64,000 nucleotides of DNA from Jiella marina (GTDB taxonomy: Bacteria; Pseudomonadota; Alphaproteobacteria; Rhizobiales; Rhizobiaceae): the NCBI RefSeq assembly GCF_024359545.1, contig NZ_JAKQZG010000002.1:186001-250000 (forward strand). The letters run 5' to 3'. Numbering within the stretch: position 1 is the stretch's first letter; every line of letters starts with the position of its first letter. The position numbers and the translations under genes were made by a program. The notes beneath the pieces are model-generated. The model searched no databases. It was not told where the DNA came from and worked only from the letters and a program-made list of their open reading frames with translations. Below, piece by piece: positions 8,215 through 17,343 of this stretch.

Positions 8215-8979
8215 TCAAACGGGCGCATCCAGAAAGGCCACGGCCCGCGCCTTGAACGCCTTGTCGCCGACGGCGAGCATGTGATCCCGCCCTTCGATCG
8301 CCAGCAATTCGGCGTTCGGCATCAGCTCCACAAGCGGCCCCGGCGCCCCGGCGACATCGTCCTTGGTGCCGACGCCGATCAGCACCGGTTGGGCGATCCG
8401 GCCGACTTCCTCGCGGGACAATTCGGCGCGCGAGGTCTCGATGCAGGCGGCGAGCGCAAGGCGGTCGCTCTTCGTCTTGTCGGCAAAGGCCCGGAACATG
8501 CGTCCGCGCGGATGCGTCACGTCGTCGAGCGAGGGCGCGCGCAGCGCATCAGCGATCGGATCCCAGTCGCCGACACCCTCCACCAGACCGATCCCGAGAC
8601 CGCCGAGGATCAGCCGCTCGACGCGGGTAGGACTCGCCAGGGCCGCGAAGGCCGACACCCGGGCGCCCATGGAATAGCCGAAGAAATTTGCACGCTCGAT
8701 GCCAAGGTGGTCGAGCAGCGCGAAGGCGTCACCCACCATCTTCTGCGGCGTGTAGGCGGCGGGCTCCTTCGGCTTGTCGCTTTCCCCATGGCCGCGATGG
8801 TCGAAGGCGACCACACGAAACCCCGCCTCGGTCAGCGTCACCACCCAGCCCGGCTCGATCCAGTTCACCCGCATGGAGGAGGCAAAACCATGGACGAGGA
8901 GCACCACCGGCGCCTCAGCGTTGCCCTCGTCGAGATAGGCGAAGCTCAGCCCCTCATGGGAAAATCGATCGGTCGCCAT
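8215..8979 (-). CDS. alpha/beta-fold hydrolase
   Basis: A 254-residue cytoplasmic hydrolase. Visible elements: oxyanion-hole His-Gly-Phe-Ala-Ser near residue 31, Asp-His-Arg-Gly-His-Gly-Glu-Ser-Asp-Lys-Pro (about 65-75), nucleophile elbow Gly-Tyr-Ser-Met-Gly-Ala (Ser about 103) and a C-terminal Gly-Arg-Asp-His carrying the catalytic histidine. This is the full triad of the haloperoxidase/esterase-like group. Substrate unknown. Start ATG 8979 is preceded by AAGGGG; an upstream Met would add about 30 unlikely residues. It lies 148 bp upstream of cysE in the same direction, but no functional link is evident. Confidence 0.85.
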   Translation of the reverse strand: MATDRFSHEGLSFAYLDEGNAEAPVVLLVHGFASSMRVNWIEPGWVVTLTEAGFRVVAFDHRGHGESDKPKEPAAYTPQKMVGDAFALLDHLGIERANFFGYSMGARVSAFAALASPTRVERLILGGLGIGLVEGVGDWDPIADALRAPSLDDVTHPRGRMFRAFADKTKSDRLALAACIETSRAELSREEVGRIAQPVLIGVGTKDDVAGAPGPLVELMPNAELLAIEGRDHMLAVGDKAFKARAVAFLDAPV

Positions 8980-9116
8980 CGGAGCCCCTTTTGTCCTGAC
9001 ATCGTCCATGCATGTCGATAGGGCGCCCCTTGCCGCGGGAAACCCCTGTTCTTTTGCGAAAGCCGACACTATGGTCCGCCCGCATCTTCAGAATACAGCG
9101 AAGGTTTTCAGAACCC

Positions 9117-9362
9117 ATGGCCGGACATCCGATCCCGCATTTTTCGAACGACGCCGGGCATGCCGTCATCGAGATCGGCGTCAAGGAATTCATGTGCTGT
9201 GGCGCCAATCCGCCCCATGACCATCCTCACGTGTTTCTGGACATGGGCGACGAGCCGGAAATCGTCTGCAGCTACTGCTCGACACTCTATCGCTGGAACA
9301 AGTCGCTGAAGGCCGGCGAGACCAACCCTCCCGGCTGCGTCTTCGAGGAAGAAGCGGCCTGA
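9117..9362 (+). CDS. zinc-finger CHCC domain protein (NDUFS6-like)
   Basis: An 81-residue protein with the zf-CHCC pattern: Cys-Cys-Gly at about residues 27-28, His-Pro-His, then Val-Cys-Ser-Tyr-Cys-Ser-Thr-Leu-Tyr. This matches the small alphaproteobacterial homologue of the mitochondrial complex I accessory subunit NDUFS6, which binds zinc. I chose the ATG at 9117 (MAGHPIPHFSND), the usual N-terminus for the family; an upstream ATG at 9012 would prepend 35 unconserved residues. It probably has a role with respiratory complex I, though none of the nuo genes are in the window. It is 19 bp upstream of the monooxygenase gene and may be cotranscribed with it. Confidence 0.86.
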   Translation: MAGHPIPHFSNDAGHAVIEIGVKEFMCCGANPPHDHPHVFLDMGDEPEIVCSYCSTLYRWNKSLKAGETNPPGCVFEEEAA

Positions 9363-9381
9363 GCGAATTCGCAGGACGCAC

Positions 9382-10614
9382 ATGACCATCCGAGAGGGTA
9401 AGCAGGGCGCCGCGGCGGGAGCCGCCGGCAGATTCCGCACGCCTCCGCCGCGGATCGCCATCGCCGGGGCGGGGATCGCGGGGCTGACGATGGCTCTGCT
9501 GCTCGCGCGCCATGGCCTCAACGCCACGGTTTTCGAGCGCGCGGCCGCGCTCGAGGAAGTGGGTGCCGGCCTGCAGCTCTCGCCCAACGCGCTCCGGGTC
9601 CTCGACCAGCTCGACCTTCTGCCGGCACTGCGCGAGGTAGCCGTCGAGGCGACGAGCGTCGATCTGCGCCGGTCCGGCGGCAGGCGGATCGCCTCGGTCC
9701 CGGTTCATGCCGAAGACGACACCCCCTACCTCTCCATCCACCGGGCCGATCTGCAGGCGGTGCTGCTCGCCGCGGTTCGTGGCACGCCGGCCATAACGCT
9801 ACAGCTCGGAGCGGAGCTCGGCCGCGTGTCGACGGATTTTTCCGCCGCCACGATCGAGGTCGAGACGAATGGCGCGCGTGAACACGACGTGGTCGATCTC
9901 CTGATCGGCGCCGACGGGGTACGCTCACCCCTTGCGAAGCAGGCCCGCCTCGCTCCGGCCGTTCCGACCGGGACGACCGCATGGCGTACAACGATCGAAA
10001 GCGCCGATCTGCCGCCGGAGTTTCGGCCTGCCAACGTCGTCGCCTGGCTCGGCGCACGGCACCACGCTGTCGCCTATCCCATCCGGGCGGGCCGCGCCGT
10101 CAATCTGGTGATGATCGCACCCGGCCAGGAGACGGATCCGGCCTCGGGCGAGACGGTGCCGCAGCAGTTCCGGTCCTGGGACTCCCGGCTCACCGGGCTG
10201 ATCGAACGCGCAGCGCCGCCGACACCCTGGCCGCTGGCCGGCGCCCCGGCCTCGCGCCCTTTCGTCATCGGCGGCGACCGCATCGTCCTGATCGGCGATG
10301 CCGCCCACGCCATGGCGCCCTATGCCGCGCAAGGCGCAGGCATGGCGATCGAGGATGCCGCGGTGCTGGCGGCGGCTATCGCCGAAAATGCCGATATCAC
10401 CGCGGCCGCGCGCGCCTACGAGGCCATCCGCCGGCCGCGGATCGACAAGGTGCGCAATCGCGTGGCGTTTCACCGATTCGTCTACCATCTGCCGCTGCCC
10501 TTCTCCCTCGGGCGCGACACGGTACTCGCCCTGCGGCCCAAAGCCGCGCTCCGCTCAGATCTCGCCTGGCTCTACGACTGGCAGCCGCCCGGGATCGTCA
10601 CAGCTCCCGCCTGA
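9382..10614 (+). CDS. FAD-dependent monooxygenase (salicylate hydroxylase-like, group A)
   Basis: A 410-residue flavoprotein. The N-terminal Rossmann motif Gly-Ala-Gly-Ile-Ala-Gly-Leu (about residues 29-35) binds FAD. Asp-Gly-Val-Arg-Ser in the middle is the DG motif, and Leu-Ile-Gly-Asp-Ala-Ala-His-Ala-Met-x-Pro-x-x-Ala-Gln-Gly-Ala is the GD motif, together defining group A aromatic hydroxylases. Such enzymes use NAD(P)H and O2 to hydroxylate aromatic rings. The sequence looks closest to salicylate/6-hydroxynicotinate-type monooxygenases, but UbiH-like roles cannot be excluded. About 20 Gly/Ala-rich residues precede the FAD motif. No aromatic-degradation genes adjoin it, so the substrate is unknown. 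Confidence 0.85.
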   Translation: MTIREGKQGAAAGAAGRFRTPPPRIAIAGAGIAGLTMALLLARHGLNATVFERAAALEEVGAGLQLSPNALRVLDQLDLLPALREVAVEATSVDLRRSGGRRIASVPVHAEDDTPYLSIHRADLQAVLLAAVRGTPAITLQLGAELGRVSTDFSAATIEVETNGAREHDVVDLLIGADGVRSPLAKQARLAPAVPTGTTAWRTTIESADLPPEFRPANVVAWLGARHHAVAYPIRAGRAVNLVMIAPGQETDPASGETVPQQFRSWDSRLTGLIERAAPPTPWPLAGAPASRPFVIGGDRIVLIGDAAHAMAPYAAQGAGMAIEDAAVLAAAIAENADITAAARAYEAIRRPRIDKVRNRVAFHRFVYHLPLPFSLGRDTVLALRPKAALRSDLAWLYDWQPPGIVTAPA

Positions 10615-10782
10615 GCGCGAGGAGTGGCGGGAACGGACCCCACGCCTGCCTCGTTTCTGAAAGCCCGCTCGGCAATAAAGCGCCGCGACGCGGCCTTGGC
10701 GCGTATTCGCGCCGGCCGCGATCCGGTCATCCCAGAACGAGCGGGGATATTGCAAGGGACGGAACCCAGGGGTCATCGATTC

Positions 10783-12951
10783 ATGCCCAGTATCAGACGC
10801 ACCGGCCGCCTTCTCGGCGTTGCCGCACTCGCCACCTCGACCGCGCTGTCCGGCCCTCTCGCCGCGCCGCTCGACGGTGTGCCGCTTCGCTCTTCCCTGC
10901 AACAGGGCGCTCCCCAGGACGCTGGCCGGGACAATCCGAATTCGGCAGCGGCGACGCTGCGGCTTGCCCAGCAGGACGAGGAGCTGCCGCCCGTCGACGC
11001 CGCACCGGCCGAACCGGCACCGGAGCCGCAAGCCGAACCGGAGGCATCCCCCGCCCCGGAACCTGCACCCGAGCCGGCTCCAGAGCCGGTGCAGCAGGAG
11101 GCAGCACCCGAACCTGCGCCGGAGCCCGCTCCTGCGCCGGAACAGGCTCCCGAACCTGAGCCCGCCCCCACACCTGAACGGGCCCCCGAGGCCGAGCCAC
11201 AGCAGGCCGAGCCTGCCCCGGAACCCGAGCCGCAGCCCGAACCGGCACCGGAACCGCAGGCGCAGCCGGATGCTTCAGACGCCCCGGCCGCAGAGACTCC
11301 GCCGGCGGCCGAAGCGAGCGATCAGGCTCCGGCCGACCAGCCCGCAGCGGACGCACCTGCCCCCGATTCACCCGCGGTCGAAGAGGCACCCAGCCCTGCG
11401 GACACGCCGGACGTGCCGGCCGAAGACAGCGAGGCGCCGCCGGCCGAGATGCCGTTTGGCGTGCCTTCCGAGGCGACGGGCGAGCCTGCGGATGCCGAGC
11501 CCGACAATGCGCCGGCGCCGAGCGAGCGACCGGCCAACGAGCCGGTCCCGACGCCCAATCCCGGGGCGGAAGATGCCCCCGTGCCGCAGCCGGCACCCGA
11601 CGCGGAGGCCACAGCGCCGACCGATGACGGTGAGCAATCGGCCGATCAGGCGCCTGACGCGATGGATCAGCAGCCTGACGACGCCGAGCCGGCGCCGGCC
11701 GACGCCGCGGCCGATGCCCCTGATCCGACGGCCGATGCCCCGTTCGGGATGCAGCCCGATGCTTCGGCCGACAGCGGCGAGACATCCGACCGGCCGGGCG
11801 AATCGCCGGAACCGGTGCCTGCCGAAACCCAGAACGAGGCGGTCGCGCCGGATGATGTCAGCGCCAGCGACGCCCGTGTGCAGCGGCTCGAGGAACCCGT
11901 CGCCGTTCCGTCCGTCACCGCCGAACAGGGCGAGCGTTTCGAGCGCCCGCGCCGCGACCGGGGAGACGGCGAGCGAGGCGGTCGCCGTGGTGACCGCGAG
12001 GCCCGTGGAGAGGAGGACCGCAGAGACGGTGCGACCGAGCTTCCGCCGGGTGTCGAGATCGTCGACCGGGTCGGTGACCGCGACATTCTTTCGATCGTCG
12101 GGGCTGGTATCGCCGGTGCCGTCGCTGGCGGTGCGGCCGGTTATTTCATCCGCGGTGACGACGAGGGGCGCCTCGTCCAGAATGCGGATGATGAATATTA
12201 CGAACGGCTGCCGCGCGGGCGCACCCGCCAGACGGTCGTTCGGCCGAACGGTGTCCAGGTGGTGACGATCTCGAACCGTTACGGCGACATCATCCAGCGT
12301 TCGCGTATAATGCCGGACGGACGGGAGATCGTGCTGTTCTACGATCCGTATGCGGCGCGGAGCGAGCGTCCGACCTACGATCTCGATCCGGCCCGCGACC
12401 TGCCGCCGCTGCGTGTCGAGATCCCGCGCGACGAGTATATCGTCGATGTCTCCGAACCCGACGAGGATCTGTACTACCGCACGATCGTCGCGCCGCCCGT
12501 CGAGACGGTCGAGCGGATCTATTCGGTTGACGAGGTCCGTCGTTCCGAACGCATCCGCGACAAGGTGCGCCGCATCGATCTAAACACCATCAATTTCGGT
12601 TTCGGATCCGCCACGATCGAACAGGATCAGGTCGACAACCTTCAGGCCCTCGCCGATGCGATCAACGAGGTTATCGACAAGAACCCGGCCGAGACCTTCC
12701 TGATCGAAGGCCACACCGATGCGGTGGGCAGCGACCTTGCCAATCTCGCTCTCTCCGACGAGCGCGCCGAGGCTGTCGCGGCGGCGCTGACCGAGTATTT
12801 CGACGTTCCGCCGGAGAACCTCGTCACCCAGGGCTATGGCGAAGCCTATCTGAAGGTCGACACGCAGGAGCAGAACGCCGAGAACCGACGCGTGACAGTT
12901 CGCCGGATCACCCCGCTGGTGAAGCCGGTGCAGACCTCCAGCGCCAACTGA
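10783..12951 (+). CDS. OmpA-family protein with long Pro/Ala/Glu-rich region
   Basis: A 722-residue envelope protein. Order: signal peptide (residues 1-28, basic then Ala/Leu-rich), a disordered region of about 330 residues dominated by Pro, Ala, Glu and Asp with many Pro-Glu-Pro-Ala repeats, an Arg/Asp/Gly-rich segment, a glycine-rich hydrophobic helix (Ile-Val-Gly-Ala-Gly-Ile-Ala-Gly..., near residue 440), a linker, and a C-terminal OmpA peptidoglycan-binding domain (Phe-Gly-Ser-Ala-Thr-Ile, then [10 protein letters not shown] and Gly-Tyr-Gly-Glu). It probably tethers the envelope to peptidoglycan. ATG 10783 is chosen for the signal peptide and an upstream AGGGG. A strong terminator follows. 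Confidence 0.87.
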   Translation: MPSIRRTGRLLGVAALATSTALSGPLAAPLDGVPLRSSLQQGAPQDAGRDNPNSAAATLRLAQQDEELPPVDAAPAEPAPEPQAEPEASPAPEPAPEPAPEPVQQEAAPEPAPEPAPAPEQAPEPEPAPTPERAPEAEPQQAEPAPEPEPQPEPAPEPQAQPDASDAPAAETPPAAEASDQAPADQPAADAPAPDSPAVEEAPSPADTPDVPAEDSEAPPAEMPFGVPSEATGEPADAEPDNAPAPSERPANEPVPTPNPGAEDAPVPQPAPDAEATAPTDDGEQSADQAPDAMDQQPDDAEPAPADAAADAPDPTADAPFGMQPDASADSGETSDRPGESPEPVPAETQNEAVAPDDVSASDARVQRLEEPVAVPSVTAEQGERFERPRRDRGDGERGGRRGDREARGEEDRRDGATELPPGVEIVDRVGDRDILSIVGAGIAGAVAGGAAGYFIRGDDEGRLVQNADDEYYERLPRGRTRQTVVRPNGVQVVTISNRYGDIIQRSRIMPDGREIVLFYDPYAARSERPTYDLDPARDLPPLRVEIPRDEYIVDVSEPDEDLYYRTIVAPPVETVERIYSVDEVRRSERIRDKVRRIDLNTINFGFGSATIEQDQVDNLQALADAINEVIDKNPAETFLIEGHTDAVGSDLANLALSDERAEAVAAALTEYFDVPPENLVTQGYGEAYLKVDTQEQNAENRRVTVRRITPLVKPVQTSSAN

Positions 12952-12983
12952 GCGCTCGAAGACAGCCCATAACCAGACATGCG

Positions 12984-13022
12984 GGCCGGCGATCTCGAAG
13001 GGGTCGCCGGCCTTCCTTTTTT
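12984..13022 (+). terminator. rho-independent terminator between the OmpA and SDR genes
   Basis: Perfect 9-bp stem GGCCGGCGA / TCGCCGGCC with an 11-base loop, followed by TTCCTTTTTT. The next gene's GGGAG follows directly, so the SDR promoter would have to overlap this hairpin, or the SDR depends on read-through. Confidence 0.85.
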
Positions 13023-13041
13023 CAAGAACCGGGAGATCGTC

Positions 13042-13770
13042 ATGAGCCTCGACAATCAGACCCATATCGTGACCGGCGCGGCGTCGGGTATCGGCCATGC
13101 CATTGCCACGCAGCTCATTGCCGAAGGCGCGAAAGTGCTCGGCGTCGACACCGACGAAGTCGGACTGGAGCGCCTGTCGGGTCGCACCGACCGCCTCGTC
13201 ACGCTCACCGGTGACGTTTCCCAAGAGGAGACAGTGGAACGGGTGGTTTCGCTCGCCCTCGAACGCTTCGGCGGAATCGACGGCATCGTCTGCAATGCCG
13301 GCATCATGAAGCGCGTGCCGGTGGGCTCACTCGACCTTGAAGACTGGCAGCGGGTGATGGACGTCAACCTCACCCAGAGCTTCCTCTTCGCCAAGCATGG
13401 CGAGAAGGCCTTGCGCGCGAGTCGCGGTGCGATGCTGCTGATCTCCTCGACCCGGGCCTTCATGTCCGAGGCGAACACCGAGTCCTATTCCGCGACCAAG
13501 GGTGGCCTCTTCGCGCTCGCCCATTCACTGGCCGTCAGCCTGTCGCCGGAGGTCCGCGTCAACGCCATCGCGCCCGGCTGGATCAACGTTTCCGGCGAGG
13601 AATTGCGACCGGAGGATCATGCCCAGCATCTCGTCGGGCGCGTCGGCCTACCGGCCGATATCGGCCAGGCGGCGGCTTTTCTGCTGGACGGCGAGAAGGC
13701 CGGCTTCATCACCGGCCAGACCCTAGTTGTGGATGGCGGCATGACCCGCAAGATGATCTACCAGGAGTAG
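13042..13770 (+). CDS. SDR-family NAD(P)-dependent oxidoreductase
   Basis: A 242-residue classical short-chain dehydrogenase: cofactor loop Thr-Gly-Ala-Ala-Ser-Gly-Ile-Gly (about 11-18), an acidic Val-Asp-Thr-Asp at the end of beta-2 favouring NAD(H), Asn-Ala-Gly, catalytic Ser in Ile-Ser-Ser-Thr and Tyr-Ser-Ala-Thr-Lys, and C-terminal Val-Asp-Gly-Gly-Met-Thr. This is the 3-oxoacyl-reductase/sugar dehydrogenase type; the substrate cannot be read. GGGAG lies 6 bases before the ATG at 13042. It stands alone between the OmpA terminator and the caspase-like gene. Confidence 0.88.
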   Translation: MSLDNQTHIVTGAASGIGHAIATQLIAEGAKVLGVDTDEVGLERLSGRTDRLVTLTGDVSQEETVERVVSLALERFGGIDGIVCNAGIMKRVPVGSLDLEDWQRVMDVNLTQSFLFAKHGEKALRASRGAMLLISSTRAFMSEANTESYSATKGGLFALAHSLAVSLSPEVRVNAIAPGWINVSGEELRPEDHAQHLVGRVGLPADIGQAAAFLLDGEKAGFITGQTLVVDGGMTRKMIYQE

Positions 13771-13930
13771 TTTCACGCCGCTTCGATATCACCTCGACCA
13801 TCAACTCGTAATAAGCGATATTTGAAATGTGACTCAATTATTGATTGCGTCAATCCATGACTTTCAGTAGCCTTCGTCCCGGATTGCGGCCCTCTCGTGA
13901 GGTCGACCGCCTATTGAGAGGATCGAGGCG

Positions 13931-15568
13931 ATGATCGTGCGGACGGCTATCGGGCTTGTCGTGGGCCTGGCCATCATGGGGCTTTCGCTCTTCACCACAA
14001 CCTTGGCGATTGCCGCTCCCCCGCCGGAAAAGCGCGTCGCGCTCGTCGTCGGCAACAGCGCCTACGAACACACGATCCGGCTCGACAATCCCTCCCGTGA
14101 CGCGCGGGCCGTGGCCGACAAGCTGCAGAGGCTCGGCTTCACGGTGATCGAGGGCTACGATCTCGACAAGATCGGCATGGACGCGAAGGTTCAGGAGTTC
14201 GCCCGCTCGGTGCGCGACGCCGATCTCGGCCTGTTCTTCTATGCGGGTCACGGCATGCAGGTGAACGGGCGGAACTATCTCGTTCCCGTCGACGCAATGT
14301 TCGAGGACCCGTCCGATCTCGACTTCAACGCCGTGCCGATGGATTTCGTCACCCGGCAGATGCGTTACGATGTCGGCGTCCGGCTCGTGGTGCTCGATGC
14401 CTGCCGCGACAATCCCCTTTCGCGCTCGCTCGCCCGCTCCATGGGCGGAGGCACGCGCTCGGCCCAGGTGAGCGACGGTCTCGCCAAGATCGAGATTGGC
14501 GGTGACGGCAGCGAAGGCACGGCGATCATCTTCGCGACGAGCCCGGACGAGGTCGCCTATGACGGCGAGGGCACGAACCATTCGCCCTTCACCCAGGCCT
14601 TTCTCGACCAGGTCGACGCACCCGACACCGATATCCAGGTCGTCATGTCCCGCGTGACCGGACAGGTTCTCGAAGCAACAAAGAACAAGCAGCGCCCCTG
14701 GATCAGCGCGTCGCTGACCGGCGAGGTCTATCTCAATCCGCAAAGCCAGCCCGACGCCGAAAACCGCTTGGCGAGTCTGGAGCCCGCCGTCAGCGTTTCG
14801 ACGAGCCCCGCACGCGTCGTTCCCGCCGCGCCCGAGCTTGGCCTCGCCGCAGCGGCGACCAGCGGCGGGTCGGACGATGCCGACAGCCTCGCGCGGGAGA
14901 CGGCCCTCTACAACATCGCCCGCGAATCCGGGCTGCGGGCCGATTACGAGGCCTATGTCGAGACCTTCCCGAACGGGCTCTACGTCGTCAATGCCCGCAA
15001 GCATATCGAGCGGCTGCGCGGGGCGGGACAGGCGGCCGTCGTCGCCAGTCTCGACCCGAGCACCGGCGCGCAGGTTTCCAGGCAGGATCCCGTGGCGGCC
15101 GCCAACCCGGCGACGCCAAAGGTCGATACGGCGCTCCGCACCCTGCCCTCGGGCGCCGGCACGGAAAGCGTACTCGGGCTGGACCGGCAGAAGCGCAAGG
15201 AACTCCAGCTGCGTCTCAATCTCGCCGGCTTCAATTCCGGGACACCGGACGGCATCTTCGGCCCGAACACGCGCAACGCCATCATCGCATGGCAGAGCGC
15301 GCGGGGTGTCCATGTCAGCGGCTACATGAACCAGCCGCAATACGATCTTCTCGTCCAGCAGACCCAGGCGGCGCTGGCCGCCTATGTGCCACCCGCTCCG
15401 AAGGTCACGACCCGCAAGAAGACCCGCTCCTACACGAAGAAGCGCCATTCCAAGCCGCGCGTCATCGGCCGGGTGAAGAAGCGACGCAGCGGATCGGGCG
15501 ACGCGGCCGGAGCGGCCTTCATGGGCGGTCTGATCGGCGGGGTGATCGGCGGCGCCATCGGCCGCTGA
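13931..15568 (+). CDS. secreted caspase-family (C14-like) protein with C-terminal peptidoglycan-binding domain
   Basis: A 545-residue protein. A signal peptide (1-29) is followed by a caspase p20-like domain (about 33-260) with the catalytic dyad His107 (Tyr-Ala-Gly-His-Gly) and Cys158 (Leu-Asp-Ala-Cys-Arg-Asp-Asn-Pro). A middle segment (about 310-365) resembles helical repeats found in this family, then a PG_binding_1 domain (about 425-480: Leu-Gln-x-Arg-Leu-Asn-Leu-Ala-Gly-Phe...Asp-Gly-Ile-Phe-Gly-Pro-Asn-Thr-Arg) and a Lys/Arg-rich stretch ending in a glycine zipper (Gly-Gly-Leu-Ile-Gly-Gly-Val-Ile-Gly-Gly). Both dyad residues are present, so it is probably an active Arg/Lys-directed protease in the periplasm. 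The role of these bacterial metacaspase relatives is unsettled. Confidence 0.85.
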   Translation: MIVRTAIGLVVGLAIMGLSLFTTTLAIAAPPPEKRVALVVGNSAYEHTIRLDNPSRDARAVADKLQRLGFTVIEGYDLDKIGMDAKVQEFARSVRDADLGLFFYAGHGMQVNGRNYLVPVDAMFEDPSDLDFNAVPMDFVTRQMRYDVGVRLVVLDACRDNPLSRSLARSMGGGTRSAQVSDGLAKIEIGGDGSEGTAIIFATSPDEVAYDGEGTNHSPFTQAFLDQVDAPDTDIQVVMSRVTGQVLEATKNKQRPWISASLTGEVYLNPQSQPDAENRLASLEPAVSVSTSPARVVPAAPELGLAAAATSGGSDDADSLARETALYNIARESGLRADYEAYVETFPNGLYVVNARKHIERLRGAGQAAVVASLDPSTGAQVSRQDPVAAANPATPKVDTALRTLPSGAGTESVLGLDRQKRKELQLRLNLAGFNSGTPDGIFGPNTRNAIIAWQSARGVHVSGYMNQPQYDLLVQQTQAALAAYVPPAPKVTTRKKTRSYTKKRHSKPRVIGRVKKRRSGSGDAAGAAFMGGLIGGVIGGAIGR

Positions 15569-15586
15569 GATCGGCCGGGTCGAAGG

Positions 15587-16012
15587 TCAGATCTCGGTGA
15601 GGATGCGCTCTGCGAGGTTCGGGGGCGGCAGATCGCAGGACTGCTTCTTCCCGAATAGGCGATACCGGTTTCGCGCCACCCATTGGTAGACCCGGTCCCG
15701 GAGCGGGCGGGGAACCCATCCAAGGGCCGCTGCCCAGCGCCAGCGCGGCAGGCGCGCCAGGACGGCGATCGTCGCGTCGGACTGAAAATATGTGTTGCCG
15801 TCGATGATCACGGCGAAGGTTTCCGGCGAGGCCGGATCGATGCCAAGCGCCTCCGCCATCCTCCCCCCGTAAGCCGACTGAATAGGCGCGAAGCGGAAGA
15901 GTCCCGCCGCGTCCCGGCGCGCCACGAACCGCATTCCCGAAGAGCAAAGAATGCAGATTCCATCGTAAAGAATGATGCCGTCGTCCGGCCAGGCTCTCGG
16001 GTTGCCGCTCAT
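15587..16012 (-). CDS. thiol-disulfide oxidoreductase DCC family protein (DUF393)
   Basis: A 141-residue protein with the family signature Tyr-Asp-Gly-Ile-Cys-Ile-Leu-Cys (about residues 15-22), i.e. the Asp...Cys-x-x-Cys that names the DCC family, on a thioredoxin-like fold. A conserved Trp/Tyr-rich C-terminal half (Tyr-Gln-Trp-Val-Ala-Arg-Asn-Arg-Tyr-Arg-Leu-Phe-Gly) follows. Redox activity is predicted but not proven. Its start codon overlaps the stop of the upstream SDR-DoxX gene by 4 bp (ATGA), so it is the last gene of a translationally coupled three-gene operon. Confidence 0.9.
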   Translation of the reverse strand: MSGNPRAWPDDGIILYDGICILCSSGMRFVARRDAAGLFRFAPIQSAYGGRMAEALGIDPASPETFAVIIDGNTYFQSDATIAVLARLPRWRWAAALGWVPRPLRDRVYQWVARNRYRLFGKKQSCDLPPPNLAERILTEI

Positions 16013-17343
16013 CGTTCATCCAGAATCGCCAAGGCGACCAGCATCAAGACGATCGCCGGCCCGGTCTTGACCAACGCCCCCAGAGGTTCGAGCCACATGG
16101 CGGGCGTCAGGATCGCCGCCATTCCCATATAGAACAGCGAAACCGCGATCCCGGCCCAAAGGCCCCAGAAGGCACTGCGTCGAAACGCCACGAGAACCCC
16201 CACAGCAATGTCCATCAGGCTCGACGCCAGGGTGACGAAGGTCGCGAGCGGCTTCGCAAAGCCGCTGTCGATCAGGATCTGCCGCGCGGCATCGAAAGCG
16301 TTGAGTGCGATCAAGCCGGATACGATCCAGAAGACCGCAAGCACCGGAAAGATGAGACCCTTGAGCAGGAAGAGCCGGGCAAACCAGCGCTCCTGAACGC
16401 TCACGGAGAGGCCCCTGACGAGATCGCGCGAGGAGGCCGGATCGATCCCCGTCGCCGCGGCCCATGGGCGAGGGTCTCCGGTGACGCCGCGACGCATCTC
16501 CGCAAGCGCCGTCGAACGGATGGGCGGGCGCCAGCCGAGAAGCCCCGCGAAGTCGCCCGCCCTGCTGCCGAGCGAAAGCAGGAACGCGGGCAGGCGCAAC
16601 CGGCCCGAAGGCCCGCCGTGGCGCGCGGCGAGATGATCAATCATCTCGCCGACACATGTCTCACCAGACTCCATGATGTCCCAGCTTTCGGCCCGCTCGC
16701 GCCGTCCCGCCTGCCAGTCCTTCGCGAGGACGTCGATGGTGCGTGCGATGTCGAACACGTCGGCGACGCGGAAGGGCCGGTCTTCCAATTCCTCGGGAAA
16801 ACGGATCGGCAGCATCGCCGCGGCGCGCAGGAGGGCGCTGCCGCCGAAGGCAGCCGGGGCGAGCACGAAGCCCGGCCTGAGGATGACGTGAGGCAGGGCG
16901 GAGCCGGTGATCGCGCGCTCCGCCTGACGCTTGGTCCGGCTGAAGGCGGTGCGATCGTCTTCCGGACTGCCCGGCATGGAGATCTGCACGAGCAGCGCGG
17001 GGCGATCGAGCTGCCTGATCGCCGCCAGCAACCGGTCGACGAAGCGCGCATGAACGTCCTTATTGCCGCCACCCGGCCCGTCCTGCAGCACGCCGATCGC
17101 GTTGACGACGATATCGGCGCCCGAGTCTCCCAAAAGCCGGCACAGCGCGTCCTCGGACAGGTCCACGACAGGAGCCTCGGTCGCCGCCTCGCCAAATCGG
17201 GCCCGCTGGGCCGCGGTGAAACGCCGGGCGACCGGGACGACACGATGTCCCCGCTCCTTCAGCCAGACGGCCACCGACTCCCCAATCAGGCCGGACGCGC
17301 CCAGGATCAGGATCGTGGGTGATGCCGACGCTGCTCGGGTCAC
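16009..17343 (-). CDS. fusion of atypical SDR (NAD(P)-binding) with DoxX-like membrane domain
   Basis: A 444-residue two-part protein. Residues 1-about 290 are an extended/atypical SDR: Gly-Ala-Ser-Gly-Leu-Ile-Gly near residue 15, Asn-Ala-Ile-Gly-Val-Leu-Gln-Asp, and Phe-Ser-Arg-Thr-Lys-Arg-Gln-Ala-Glu where a Tyr-x-x-x-Lys would normally lie, so classical catalysis is doubtful. From about residue 315 a four-helix DoxX-like membrane domain follows (Trp-Phe-Ala-Arg-Leu-Phe-Leu-Leu-Lys-Gly...), close to DoxX_3. The architecture is known as a complex I NDUFA9-like SDR plus DoxX. It overlaps both neighbours by 4 bp (DUF2269 before, DCC protein after), suggesting a membrane-linked redox or nucleotide-sugar/quinone function. 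Substrate unknown. Confidence 0.85.
   Translation of the reverse strand: MTRAASASPTILILGASGLIGESVAVWLKERGHRVVPVARRFTAAQRARFGEAATEAPVVDLSEDALCRLLGDSGADIVVNAIGVLQDGPGGGNKDVHARFVDRLLAAIRQLDRPALLVQISMPGSPEDDRTAFSRTKRQAERAITGSALPHVILRPGFVLAPAAFGGSALLRAAAMLPIRFPEELEDRPFRVADVFDIARTIDVLAKDWQAGRRERAESWDIMESGETCVGEMIDHLAARHGGPSGRLRLPAFLLSLGSRAGDFAGLLGWRPPIRSTALAEMRRGVTGDPRPWAAATGIDPASSRDLVRGLSVSVQERWFARLFLLKGLIFPVLAVFWIVSGLIALNAFDAARQILIDSGFAKPLATFVTLASSLMDIAVGVLVAFRRSAFWGLWAGIAVSLFYMGMAAILTPAMWLEPLGALVKTGPAIVLMLVALAILDER

Noticed and set aside
10793-11785. Ala/Pro/Arg-rich frames opposite the OmpA disordered region
   Set aside because: They arise from the repetitive GC-rich codons of the Pro/Ala/Glu region.
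13841-13853. FNR/FixK-like box TTGA...TCAA upstream of the caspase gene
   Set aside because: The half-sites are 5 bp apart instead of the 6 bp needed in the TTGA-n6-TCAA pattern; there is only a short GATTG/CAATC dyad.
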